A stretch of DNA of 64,000 nt from positions 30,267,250 through 30,331,249 of the forward strand of contig OW028579.1 in assembly GCA_932294295.1 (NCBI GenBank), in the 5' to 3' direction. A program made the position numbers and the translations under genes. Positions within the stretch are counted from its first letter, which is position 1; each line of letters starts with the position of its first letter. The stretch comes from Alitta virens (lineage: Eukaryota; Annelida; Polychaeta; Phyllodocida; Nereididae). Under the pieces are notes generated by a model. It saw only the letters and a list, made by a program, of their open reading frames with translations, had not been told where the DNA came from and did not search any database. Of this stretch, positions 1 through 11,600 are shown piece by piece.

Positions 1-660
1 ATAAATAATATAGAATTATAGTAGGCTACTAAGTAAGAGAAAAACGTGAACAATTATCACATTTTCCAAAACAATATCTCATCTACTATTACCTACATGC
101 ATGAGAAAGAAAGAAGCCTAAATTAACCCTTGGTGCTTGCACTTCAATAATTTTCACTGTTAATTCATACTTTTCTTTCATAATTATCAGTATTAAACTT
201 ATTTTCTCCCTGGAATAATTGATAAACCAGTAGGCCTACAAACTTATTATTCCGTTAACATCACTAAACAATGTGATAATGACTATAATCCACAAATGTG
301 TCACTTCCCATATATTCAGTATACTATTTCCACAGTGGATGGAGCCTGCAGCAGCAACTCTGACGTCACTGCCTCAGTTGACCCAGTTACGCTTCAGTGA
401 TCGCACCCAAAATGCCGTTGTGTGAATTGGCGTAAATAAACGCTAATATCTTTTTACACCAAAGTCAGAATTATGTGAAATTCGGAATTCAAGTTTCTAG
501 TATTCTATGTCGCATACTGGTAAAGTTTGATTTTGATTGCCCATGACCTTTAAAAACAATATTATTACATAAGGTTAATAAATAAATAAATGAGTAAAAT
601 AAGTAAATCAAAGACTAATTGACTTAGTGATGCTGTTTTTAAATTTATGCAACATGTGAT
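1..660. other. Intergenic, no gene seen
   Basis: AT-rich sequence with no convincing open frame or splice pattern. A perfect CRE palindrome TGACGTCA lies near 361-368 in a slightly more GC-rich patch (about 335-440). That patch could be part of a promoter or first exon of a gene outside what I can resolve, but no TATA box or coding continuation supports this. Confidence 0.4.
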
Positions 661-683
661 CAGTTTTCAGCTGTAGAGTACAC

Positions 684-720
<37 letters not shown>
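684..720. repeat. (GATA)n microsatellite
   Basis: About nine uninterrupted GATA units are read directly. The array abuts the 3' side of a SINE-A copy. The same association occurs near 9785-9802, where TATC units follow a SINE-A fragment, so the microsatellite probably grew from the SINE tail. Confidence 0.9.
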
Positions 721-744
721 GTTGCCATCAAAGGTTGATAGATG

Positions 745-1025
745 AGGTGAGAGAGAGGAGGAGTCCACCCATGTTACACATTTTTACCCCATGAGTGGGA
801 TCTTTTACTTGCCTCAGCATAGACACTGAGTATGTCTTATCCGAACGACATCATGTTAGGATGATGCTCATGAACGGTCACCCGGGCCTGGGATTGAACC
901 CGGGTCCTTCGGAGGAGAGGAGCAAGCACGCAGCAACTTACATCTCCTAATAATGAGTTTTCTGCAATCAAACCTGGGTCCTACAGTGGAGCTGGCCAAA
1001 GCCTTAACCACTAGACCACTCAGCT
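745..1025 (-). mobile_element. tRNA-derived SINE, family A
   Basis: On the minus strand the element opens with a tRNA-like head: an A-box-like stretch (ctagtggttaaggc) and a B-box-like stretch (gggttcaatcc type), seen on the plus strand as 'ccttaaccactagaccact' and 'gattgaacccgggtcc'. A unique body follows with 'cctcagcatagacactgagta' and 'acacattttaccccatgagtggg' type sequence. The same body recurs at about 15462, 45052 and 47960, which defines a family. A diverged insertion inside the head (925-975) distinguishes this copy. Confidence 0.75.
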
Positions 1026-1890
1026 GACGGAAGAATTCATAGAAAATATTTTTGGCCGCATGCAAGTTATTTTACAAAGCACCATCTGGACGATTGATTA
1101 CACAGTAAATGAGTAAATGAGTAGTCATATGATAGTGACTAAGTTAGTCTGACTACTTGTTGGTGGATTAATTGTCATGTTACGACTATGCTTAGTCATT
1201 CAGACAACAGTTTTTGTTTAAGGATTTGTTTATAAGTCTGCCAGTTGGTTCAATTATTAAGCCAGCTTCAAGGATATGTCTAAATAAATTTTGTCTGTGT
1301 ACAAGTCCACTGCCTGCGCCATTTATATTTACTTTAATACAGTTTGCATATTATAGTACGTGCGTAGCGATCTCGTCAAAGTAGGTCACTTCAGTTCCTG
1401 AGCAGAGACAGAAGTTTTGCGTTAAAATGTTCAAGACATTTAATTTTTTCAATTCATAATTAAATTAATAAAAAAGATTTATTAACCTACTATCAATAAC
1501 TGAAATTTTTTCATTTGAGGTGTTACTCCAGCATGGGCGCAGATTTTTCATTTTTGTAGAGGGGAGGGGAGGTATGAAATCTTCCAAGACCAAATCATAA
1601 AGAGATCTTATAAAAAAAAAAAATGTCATGCATTGAGAGAAACTGCTTTCAGCCTCACAATGCAATTTTAACATATCTCTAATAATGTGAAAACAAAAAT
1701 ACATGAAATGTTGAAAACCAGCGGAGTAACCATAGTTAAAACCCAGAGAGAGAAGAAAAAAACTGTTTAAGTTACTATATGCATTTGCTAAACTAAGTAC
1801 AAATCAATTCAAAATCGAATGGTTTATTGACCATGCTTAATAGTAATGCAAATTTACAAATAAAAACTTCAACTGCTCAAGTAGTATTAT
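1026..1890. other. Intergenic, no gene seen
   Basis: AT-rich spacer with short A and T runs. The open frames here (for example minus 1465-1704) have no recognisable domain, no splice support and low complexity. I see nothing functional. Confidence 0.4.
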
Positions 1891-1894
1891 CATT

Positions 1895-3780
1895 ATATAT
1901 ATATATTTTTTTTTTGTATTAAAATATATTGAAAAACACGATAACAACATTCAGAACAAGCTGTTTTTAAGTTGGTCCTGTTACAAAAAAAAACATAGAA
2001 CAATGATCATGTATAAATATATATAAAAATGTATATAAAAGACGTATGAAGCAAGTTATAAAATCATAAAGCACCACTTAGGGGATCAATTTTTTAAGTT
2101 TGAATTTGAACATATTTAAATTACTATCACATTTTAAATCTGCAGGCAAAACATTCCATAATCTACCAGCTGTGGATACAAAGTTTTTAGATTGCGACAT
2201 ATTTTCAAATGGTATAAATAGCTATAAATACATTCATACTGTCAAAAGACCTTGTATTATGTTTCACATTCCATTGTAATATTATTACAAAGGTACTGAG
2301 GAGCAAGTCCATGTATACATTTAAAAATGGGAAGTATGTTAAAACATTGAAATCTTTGTTTAACATTCATCCACCTTAACGTCTTTACTATATCTATACC
2401 ACGAACATTGACATTATCAAATTGATTTGTTATGACTCCAGCAGCATAATTCTGAATTCTTTGAACTTTATCAACAAACATTTACATTTGTTGTATTACC
2501 CCAGATGCTTAATGCATAATCTATAGATGGCTGGATAGATGACATATATATTTTACACAAAATATTGTATGGCGTAGACTTCCTTATATGTGATAACATA
2601 CCAACTTTTCTAGACTGAGCGAAGACTGAGCATCCACTGATAAGCTTTGTTCAGTTACAACACCTGAATATTCAGTACACAAGAGACTTGAGTTATGTGA
2701 TAATCATTAATTGAAATATCAAGTGCATCATTTGATATACCTTGATGATTGTATTTAGATGCAATAAGCATACTACAAGACTTCTCTTCATTCAAAGCAA
2801 GCTTGTTCCCAGCATACCACAGGTTGACATCATCAATACATTTTTGAAGACTTCATGAACAGAGGTACCGGTAGAATAAATAACGCAATCATCTGCATAT
2901 AAATTTGCAGTGCCCAGATGAATATGCTGACTCAGATCATTTACAAAAAGCATAAACAAAATGGGACCCAAAACAGATCCTTGTGTGACCCCTTTCTTTA
3001 TACATCATTCCACTGAAATAACATCATGACATTTGACAACTTGCTTTCTATTTGTCAAATACTAAGTAAAGAACTGACTTTTGTCATTACTATAAACAGA
3101 ACATGGTCAAGGATCAAAACACTTTTGAATGTCCAACAAACACACTCCTGTTAACAAACCATCTCCAACATTATCCAACCAATCATCAACCACTCGATGT
3201 AGCCATGTTTGAGTGTTATGACTTCTTCTATAAGCTGATTGATCAATTGACATGAAGTTATTTGAAATTAGAAATGACATCAGTTGTACTTGTATTTCTC
3301 TTTCAAATATTTTAGCAATGTGAGATATAACAGAAATTGGCCTATAGTTACTTGTTTTGTTCTTATCTCCTTTTCCCTTAAACATAGATGTAACCCTTGC
3401 ATATTTCCAGTCACACAAAACATGTCTTGAAATTACACATAAATTGAACATTTTAGTTAAAACTGGTGTAATTACGTCAGAGCTTAGACGCAATAATTTG
3501 CTATCCATACCAAAACATCAATATTGTTTCTATCCTCTAAAATTTTCAGATGCTTTAGTACAGATGTAATTTCAATATGATCAAATATGAACATGACACT
3601 GCTCATTGGACCCTTTCAACCTTTGAATAAGTTATCATCATTATTTTTACACAAGTTTGACACCATTTCACCAACAGATGCAAAGTAGTCATTAAATTGG
3701 TCAGGAGAGACATCAGACGGTATTTCACACATTTTACGACCATTTTGACTTTTTTTCGAATTTTTTATATGATGGCCTGG
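1895..3780 (-). mobile_element. Non-LTR retrotransposon (LINE) remnant, RT part
   Basis: A minus-strand relic of a LINE ORF2. Going 5' to 3' on the minus strand: a pre-RT segment at about 3540-3760; an RT fragment at 3107-3508 with the NYRPISV-type motif followed by AKIFER (RT fingers) and ending in a DIQKCFD palm motif in place of the usual LDLSKAFD; a decayed palm region; and the ORF2 C-terminal tail at 2257-2481 ([10 protein letters not shown] and IHGLAPQYL, typical of jockey/CR1-like elements). Several stops and frame changes break it, so it is dead. The 3' end (about 1895-2200) closely matches the copy at 60490-61110, so both share a conserved 3' UTR. I cannot separate jockey from CR1-like by eye. 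Confidence 0.8.
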
Positions 3781-5684
3781 TGCCTGCATATTTGACCTTA
3801 ACCAATAAAAGAATCAATGACTAATGCCACTCGTGAATCCTGGCCAATCTGTCCACTCGTGGGGAATATAAAAATATACCAGATAACCATTGGGTCTCAT
3901 TATATTACTTTATATTTCTAAATGAACTAATCGACTTTGCATATAGCAACTATCCGGAACAATTTCGACCTGTCTCTAGATGTCATTATGATGGCTTATT
4001 AAACTGATCCCATTAAAATACCCCTGTTCATAAAATAAAGCACTGAACCAGCAGGAATATGGCCACACTAACTCAAGACATATTGATCATTTGATTTAAT
4101 CTATCATTTTAACTGACTTAACATTTTTGTTTAAAACTTGAGGTCTCTAATGACTATGTTTATGATGAAATACGCCGTTCATACAGTAAATTTCCAAGGG
4201 GGGGGGGGGGGAGATTCACATTATCATCCCTACCCCTGCTTGCTTTGTAGGAGGGATACATCCCCCTATCCCCCCCCCCCACCCCCCAACCAGGATCTGC
4301 GCCCCAGGCTAACTGAAAACTTAAAAAGTTGCCTCTTACGTAAACAATGATTGATCTAATTATACGAGCATATTATTTAGGCTGATCCTTGATCACCTGG
4401 CTATTTGCATGACGTTCTTTAGAACGTTCGAAATGACGTGGAATGCTCCACGTGCAAGAACATCTGGTGCACGTGCAGTGGCGGAGTTTTCAAAATATTT
4501 GGATTGGGGGGGGGGGGCTTGGTAGGGGGGGGGGAGCTTGATTTCGTATTTTCAAAATTGATAATTATTAAATGTAAGACAGACAGTAGACAGAGACAGA
4601 TGGACAGATAGACAGATAGATACGATAGATAAGATAGACAGATAGATAGATAGATCAGATAGACTGATTGGTTGACACCGGTTGCTGCAACTAGAGGCAG
4701 ATATAATGATGAGATCCTTAAGTCCACACCAACATTGGATGTGTTGAAGTTAAAGCATCAAAATGAAACCTTGCCTTCAAATACTAGCCTTTGTGCCAGT
4801 TTAATTGGTGTTATTGGTGAGGTGCTCTTAATGTACTCAGACAAATGTGATGATGAGATAGTAGAGGTAGAGATTTATACCTAAATTGATATAAATGACT
4901 GAATTTTGTGAAAACTTAGGGTCATTGACAACAACAACAACAAAAACAGCTAAATTGGTTTAAATTAATTTTTTGTTTAGATTTTTAATTTTCGCTGCAT
5001 ATAAAAATTTCATAAAAATCTTATAAAAATATAATCAGTTTTAAGTCAGTAAGCTATGAACCCCATAAACACAAAAAATATTTTTACTAAAATGTTGACC
5101 CAACCATAAGAGTGCTAGCTACGCCCCAAAAACTTGCCACATGTTTCGCACTTGACATTTATCAATATCATTTAAAATCTGAAACACAAACTGGTGTTTA
5201 GTGCGAGCAGTTGGAAAATTTTACAAACATCAAAACCATCTTGTAAAAACATTCAACCCGGTCATTGGATTATTTTGATACGTGTGTAATTATTACAGAA
5301 ATCGATTTGTTTTTGACGGCATTTTTCACTTTATTCGAGAAAAATGACTCACGGAATGTTTTGAAAAAGGTACAACGTGGCTACCAGTTGCATGCTGGGA
5401 TAGGATAACTTTGTCATGTAAACAAATCGTCAGTTTGTGGTGTTAATTTATACAGTTCACTTGGCTAAAATGACGTTTTGAACAATCAGTGATTTTATAA
5501 AATTTTCAAATACAACTCTGGATTATTCTACATGGAAGGAATTACAAAATCATACAACATTAATTGAATTTCTATATGATTTTCATATACTCAATAGTAA
5601 AATTTCTGGATACACAAAATCATTAGTATAATTTGGTTTTGTACAAAGAAAATTACACAAATATACAATACAGCAAGACACATA
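3781..5684. repeat. Intergenic with poly-G/C and GATA/GACA tracts
   Basis: No supported gene. It contains poly-G and poly-C runs (about 4199-4211, 4270-4285, 4506-4532) and a GACA/GATA microsatellite (about 4575-4655). Open frames at 4138-4350 and 4419-4727 are translations of these tracts. The last 300 bases before 5685 may contain the promoter and 5' UTR of the secreted-protein gene, but no clear TATA element stands out. Confidence 0.4.
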
Positions 5685-8600
5685 ATGGCGCCCTTGATTA
5701 CACCACAAGATAGACCAAGACACTTATTGTTCTTGATCTCATTTCTCGGACTAATTTCGGTTTTTGCTGAAGCAGCACCTCCCATCGGAGGGAGGAAACA
5801 AGCTGGTAAGATATTACCTAAAATTACGTAATAGTTATCCATATTACCTGTGTAGTTCTGAGAAAATTGCTGGACGATCATACGCAAAATATGTATGCCA
5901 GTATGTTTTTATTCATTGTACATATGTTAATTCGTTGAACACGGGATTTGTTTGACTGTTTGACTGACTGATTGACTGAATGACTGACTGACTGACTGAT
6001 GTGCTGCCTGACTGACTGACTGACTGATTGACTGACTGACTGACTGATATGCTGCCTGACTGACTGACTGACTGATTGACTGCCTGACTGACTGATGTGC
6101 TGTCTGTCTGACTGAATGACTGACTGACTGACTGATTGATTGACTGCCTGACTGACTGAATGACTGACTGATTAATTGACGTGCTGACTGACTGGCTGAC
6201 TGACTGATTGACTGTCTGTCTGAATGACTGACTGTCTGACTGTCTGTCTGACTGAATGACTGACTGACTGACCGACTCGTTGAATTTTTCATTCATATGC
6301 CACGCACAGTTTTTCCTTTTTTGCTTTTTAAAAGTTAAATGTTAAAAGTAGTGACAGCTTAGCATGCATGTACCATCATATAAAAGCAATAAGAGTACCT
6401 TGCAACATTATTTATCAGATATATTAGGCATTATCCAGTCATGAAGCATTCACATTATGAAATAAGTCTAAAATCTAAGAATTTGTCTTTCAGTTTAATT
6501 TAGCCTTTTATCTGTAACCAATCAGGAAAATGGGAAGAAATTTTGTCAAACATTCCGACAGAATGGATTGCTTAGTAATATTTAAATTTATCTTCATTTT
6601 ATATTATGAGACCAATCAGCTCATAATGCCATAACAATAACCATATTTCATAACATTTCTTTTATTAGCACCGGGCGGTCTAGTGGTTAAGGCCGTTAGG
6701 TAGCTCTGCTGAAAGTCCCGGGTTTGAATCCTGGTCAGGGCATTCTTCATGAGTCATGATAATTTTATTTTATAAAGCTTAAAATCCATGGTTGCTCTAT
6801 ATGATTGACGAACATATAATCAGTTTAGTTAAAATATTCAACAAAGCGGTTAGTTCCATAGTCGTGGGTCGTCCATACTAAAAGCATGCGCTAAATTGGT
6901 TGTGCCTTGAACTCAGGTGTCTGAGCTGGGTCAAGGAAAACCCCCACTCATGGGTTAAATGTTGCACATGGTGTGGACTCCAAGCCTTACCATCTCATCG
7001 TTATCACATCATTAAGTCTGCCTCTGGCTGCTGGTCATATAAGCTGACTTACACTGTAGCTCCAGACCAGTGGCATTAAGACAGAGGGCAGAACCCATCA
7101 CCGTGTGTGAAATAAATTGTCTTTCCAGACATATTTTTCTGGCAAATCATTGATTTTATTAATTTTATTATTATATAATCTTCGGCGCATTCCATGTTTC
7201 GGTGTTTGTCTGAAGAGTTTGATGGTTTTAGTTACATATGATGAGAGAGATATGTTTACAATAAATGTAATTGTATAAATCAAAACACTTCTTTTTTTGT
7301 TGTTTTTGATATGGTGTTGGAGGCAGACACTTTGGCATACAACTGCCACCAGGGGATTTCATTTTATAGGTATAATTTTACATTTGTAAAACACGGCTAT
7401 CTGGGGATTTAAACAAAGATAAACAATCCAACTGAAACAAGTTTCAAACATAGAAAGTGGTCAGAATGAAATTTTCATTATTTCAAAAACCTTTTTTTTT
7501 TTACATAAGTAGACAGTAGAGGGTTTGTGGGTTTGTGAGTGGAAGTTTGCAAAGTTTTGGGTGAAACAAGATAAATTGGCAAATATACAACATATTCAAA
7601 TGAATGACAACGTTTATGTGTTCTAAATTACGGCTGGCAGCATTGAATCGATGTGATCACATCATTGTTCAAATCCAGTGCAGTCAATTTCCAGTTTGTA
7701 AGTTAAATTTGTAAGCCAGAGGCAGACGTAATGATGTAATAACGATGAGATGATAAGGCTTGGAGTCCACACCATGTGCAACATTTAACGTGAGACGTTT
7801 TGAATCTGGTCCCGAACAACATTAAACGATCATCGAATCCATTACTTTGAATTCATGCATTTCACGTAGGACCTACATACATGTAGGAAGGAGCGTCAGC
7901 TTCACCATTTTGGCCGCTTTCCGCTCTATTAGTAGGCCTAACATTGTAATATTTGGTATTTTCTTACTCTTACAGGGCCGTGTATTGGAATGGATTGTCT
8001 TCATGGAATCTTAATGCATGGCGATGAAGCGGCTGGAGATGACCACAAGCATCAAGACATTTATGAAAAATTACAAGAACAGGACAATTTAAAAGGTATT
8101 GCATATGCAGTCATTATATAAATAATTTATATGGAGCTTTCTTATGAAAAAAAAATAGGAGTGGGTGCCTAGCTCAGTGGTAGCACGCTGGGCTTCCAAC
8201 CACTGGGTCCCGGGTTCAATTCCCAGTTGAGCCTAAGTTGGATGGCTGTTCAATCCTTCATCTCATTGTCACAGTCCCTGCCTGTCCTAATTAGCCCATC
8301 AGGTGCAGAATTATAGGACGTAAAGCCATAATCCACCCACCAACTCCCTATAAAGGAAAAATATAGTTATTCAGATGCACTTAAATTACAATGTAGTTAT
8401 ATGCAATATAACGAGCACTGTTATAAAGGAAATTTGTTGTCCATCTTTTAAACCAGTCAGACATATAATAATAAAACCCCTTTGCAATAAACATTTTCTT
8501 CGTCTCAAATGGTTCGTTATAGGCGGGTCCGACTGTGCCACACAATTAAGATCACCCTAGATATGATGCACTGGTCTCAATGGTGAGGTCTCCTCAAATA

Positions 8601-11600
8601 GGAATAAACTTAATGCTGAGGTGGTCTTTATGTAAGTAATAGGACCTTTTGGTGAGATTTGAATAACAGTAGAACCTTATAACAAGACCACCTCACTAAT
8701 AAGGACAACAACTCGATTTTACATATTATATATTCTCAAAATAAACCTGTGATAACGTACAGTATCACCATTGTTTTATACCTCAGTAATAAAACCACCT
8801 TACCATTAAAAAGGTTGGGTGGGTGTTTTACATCAAAATGCTGTATTAAATGTATAATTGGTTTTAAATAAAGGTCCACCCCCATGATAAGATTAAGTAT
8901 TCTGATCTTAATTGGCATAGGATATATGACATGCTATATGTAAATAACCAAGGTGTGATAAACCAAAAGTTAAATAAATCAAGTTAAATTTCTCAAAAAT
9001 CCCCCAACAAATTTTTATATTTTTTTAGATAAGGGCCAGTCTGTCGGTTCTGACCAGCAGCTTCAAGCCAGGACCGACAGGCTTGATGACTTCCCGGTCC
9101 TGGGGACCAGCAGGTCTGAATGAAAGGCTAATGTTATGGCCTGGTAGGGACCGGCAGGTTTGCTTAAGGACCGGCAGCTTTCCCACATGGCTGGTCCTTG
9201 GGACCGGGAGCTATTTTTTGCTTACTGTGAACACTTGTAACCATGACGTTTGCCCAGAAGCACTGTGTGTAGGCTGTCTGTCATTGCATCTTGGTGAAAA
9301 TAGCAATTATAAACTGTTTGGGTATCAATTGCAATTAAGGATAATGACAAACTATCTGTTCAAGTCATGAAAATGATTGCATTCTAAGCATACGTTTATT
9401 TACTAGCTACTAGCTACACCCACAAGTTACATAAGTGACGTCACGAGCCCCTAGCATTTTGGTGGGTGGTGCAAATTGCACTTTAAATTTTAAAGTTAAA
9501 ACACAATTTTTTCCTTGAGTTCCCCTTTAATAGATAGATTTTAATACAGAAAAAAAAGTAATTATTCAAATAGCTGTTTGAACTACTCATGGAAATCATG
9601 GAAGTGTTCTTAATATTGAGTTGGTCTTAATTTCGGAGCATTTCTGCATTCTAACCAATTATGGTACCGGCTGATCCTTTTCCTAGGTGTCTATGTTGGG
9701 GCAAGTGAAAGACCCACCAACGGGGTAAATGTGTATATCATGGGTGGACTCCTCTCTCTCACCTCATCAATCAACTCTAATTATCTATCTATCTATCTAT
9801 CTTTTAGATTTAGAGGGTGGTAAAAAAAACGTGTATATAATATATATATGTATATTTCACTTTTTATGATATACACTTATACTTGCAAATACACACAAAA
9901 ACGCTACGCCCTAGATGATATATTTCTGTCCATATATGAATAATTCTCTTTTGTAGTGGGCAATGTCCACCTTTAAAGCTTTTATCTGACCAGCTTTAGA
10001 TCTTATGTCTTTTTATTCATGACGACGCATAAGTATGACCTACATGGCTATAAAATATTAATACCACCAAACGCCATGTATGCAAAAAACTGCATTAGCA
10101 ATCTATTAGGTGTTCTAACGCAGCCCAACATGTGTGCACAAATTAACTGCCTACTTAAATATATTTACGTAGAAATATAAGGAGTCAAAGCAGACGCACC
10201 CTCAGTGCAGCCTAAAAAAAGTAAATAGTTTAAGGGGCGTTCACACTATCACGGATAATACCTACGTATGACGACAGAGGGAATCTTTTTTTTTACTCTT
10301 GCTTATCCTTGTCCATACGTCATTCACTCGCTGAGCATTTTACGTATACTGGCACTAATTCGGGAGTCAGTCGGCGAGCATCCTACATACATTCTAAGTA
10401 CGTTCTAGGTACGTCCGTGGCCATCCTTGGCCATACGTAGCCACTGTCCATCCGTATATACTCGCCATCTACTCGCGTCCACTCGTAGAATGATCGTAAA
10501 ATACTCGGCGGACGTCTGTCTTCCGTACGAGCGATCTACGAGCGGTCTACGAGTGCCTCACGTCAGCCTCACGTATATGTGGCAACGGACGTCCGGTGAG
10601 CGTTTCACGGACGTCTGGTGAACGATCTACGATTGTTAATAAATCATTTCTAATTAATGAGACACTGAAACATAAACATCAGATTGATAATGATGCCAAA
10701 ACATACCACTGTATCAATTAACGTTTTTCAATAAACCTTTGAACTTCTACCCAGATAGCATTCCAAATCGGCACAACATCGGCACGACATTGGCGATGTT
10801 GATACGATGTTGTGCTGATGAAGGCCAATATAGAAAGTACCCTGGCCTGATTTGGATTTGGAATGCTATCTGGGTAAGATAAGTTTGATACTCTAATGAG
10901 AGCAGATGCTCAGCACAAATGCCCATGTAATAAAACAAATGTAGTGGCCATTAATGAAACCAAATAAGCCAATTTGATCTTCTCACAACCCTGATTAATG
11001 TTATGAGGAACAAAAGTAACAACAGGAGTCCACCACGCATGCGGCAATATAACAATAACGTGTTTTATGAGGGCAACATGGCTTTTTGACAGCCCGAGAG
11101 ACAGGTTGTCTGCCCGACAGAATCATTGTCAGCCCAAGCGGAGGGCTGACAACCAGGCTCGGGGGCTGTCAAAAAACCATGTGGCCTGAAATATAACACG
11201 TTATTATCATTATTCAAACAAAACGAAAACGAACAAGTTTGCATGTGCACATAGCTTTTGTAGTGTAAACAATGCCTCAATGTTATGATGTCAACTAATA
11301 ACAAGAGCTTGAGATGACGTCACAACTGCTGTACAATGTCAATGACGTCACAAGGTGCTAGCTATAAATAACTGGTCAACAATGAGCATAACATACACTT
11401 CAATGACATATCTACCCAGACAACAATTCTCATTGCCTCGAAATCGGCGCGGCAGTGGCTGCTGATGGCTTACAATGGAATGTTGTTGACTAGTTAAGGT
11501 TAAACATTAACCCAGATAACATGCTAAATAGGCTTGATATCTGCACAACATCAGCCAACAATGGCTAATGTTGGAATGATGTTGATCTCATCTGGCATGC

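Noticed and set aside
4138..4727. Small frames with Pro- or Tyr/Leu/Ser-rich products
   Set aside because: Translations of poly-C/poly-G and GACA/GATA tracts.
5913..6296. Two overlapping minus-strand frames of Ser-Gln-Val repeats
   Set aside because: Pure translation of the GACT microsatellite in intron 1 of the secreted-protein gene.
6661..6740. Possible tRNA gene
   Set aside because: A- and B-box words are present but no full cloverleaf, and the body belongs to a repeated SINE family. The same applies to 8159, 26785, 51149 and 51797.
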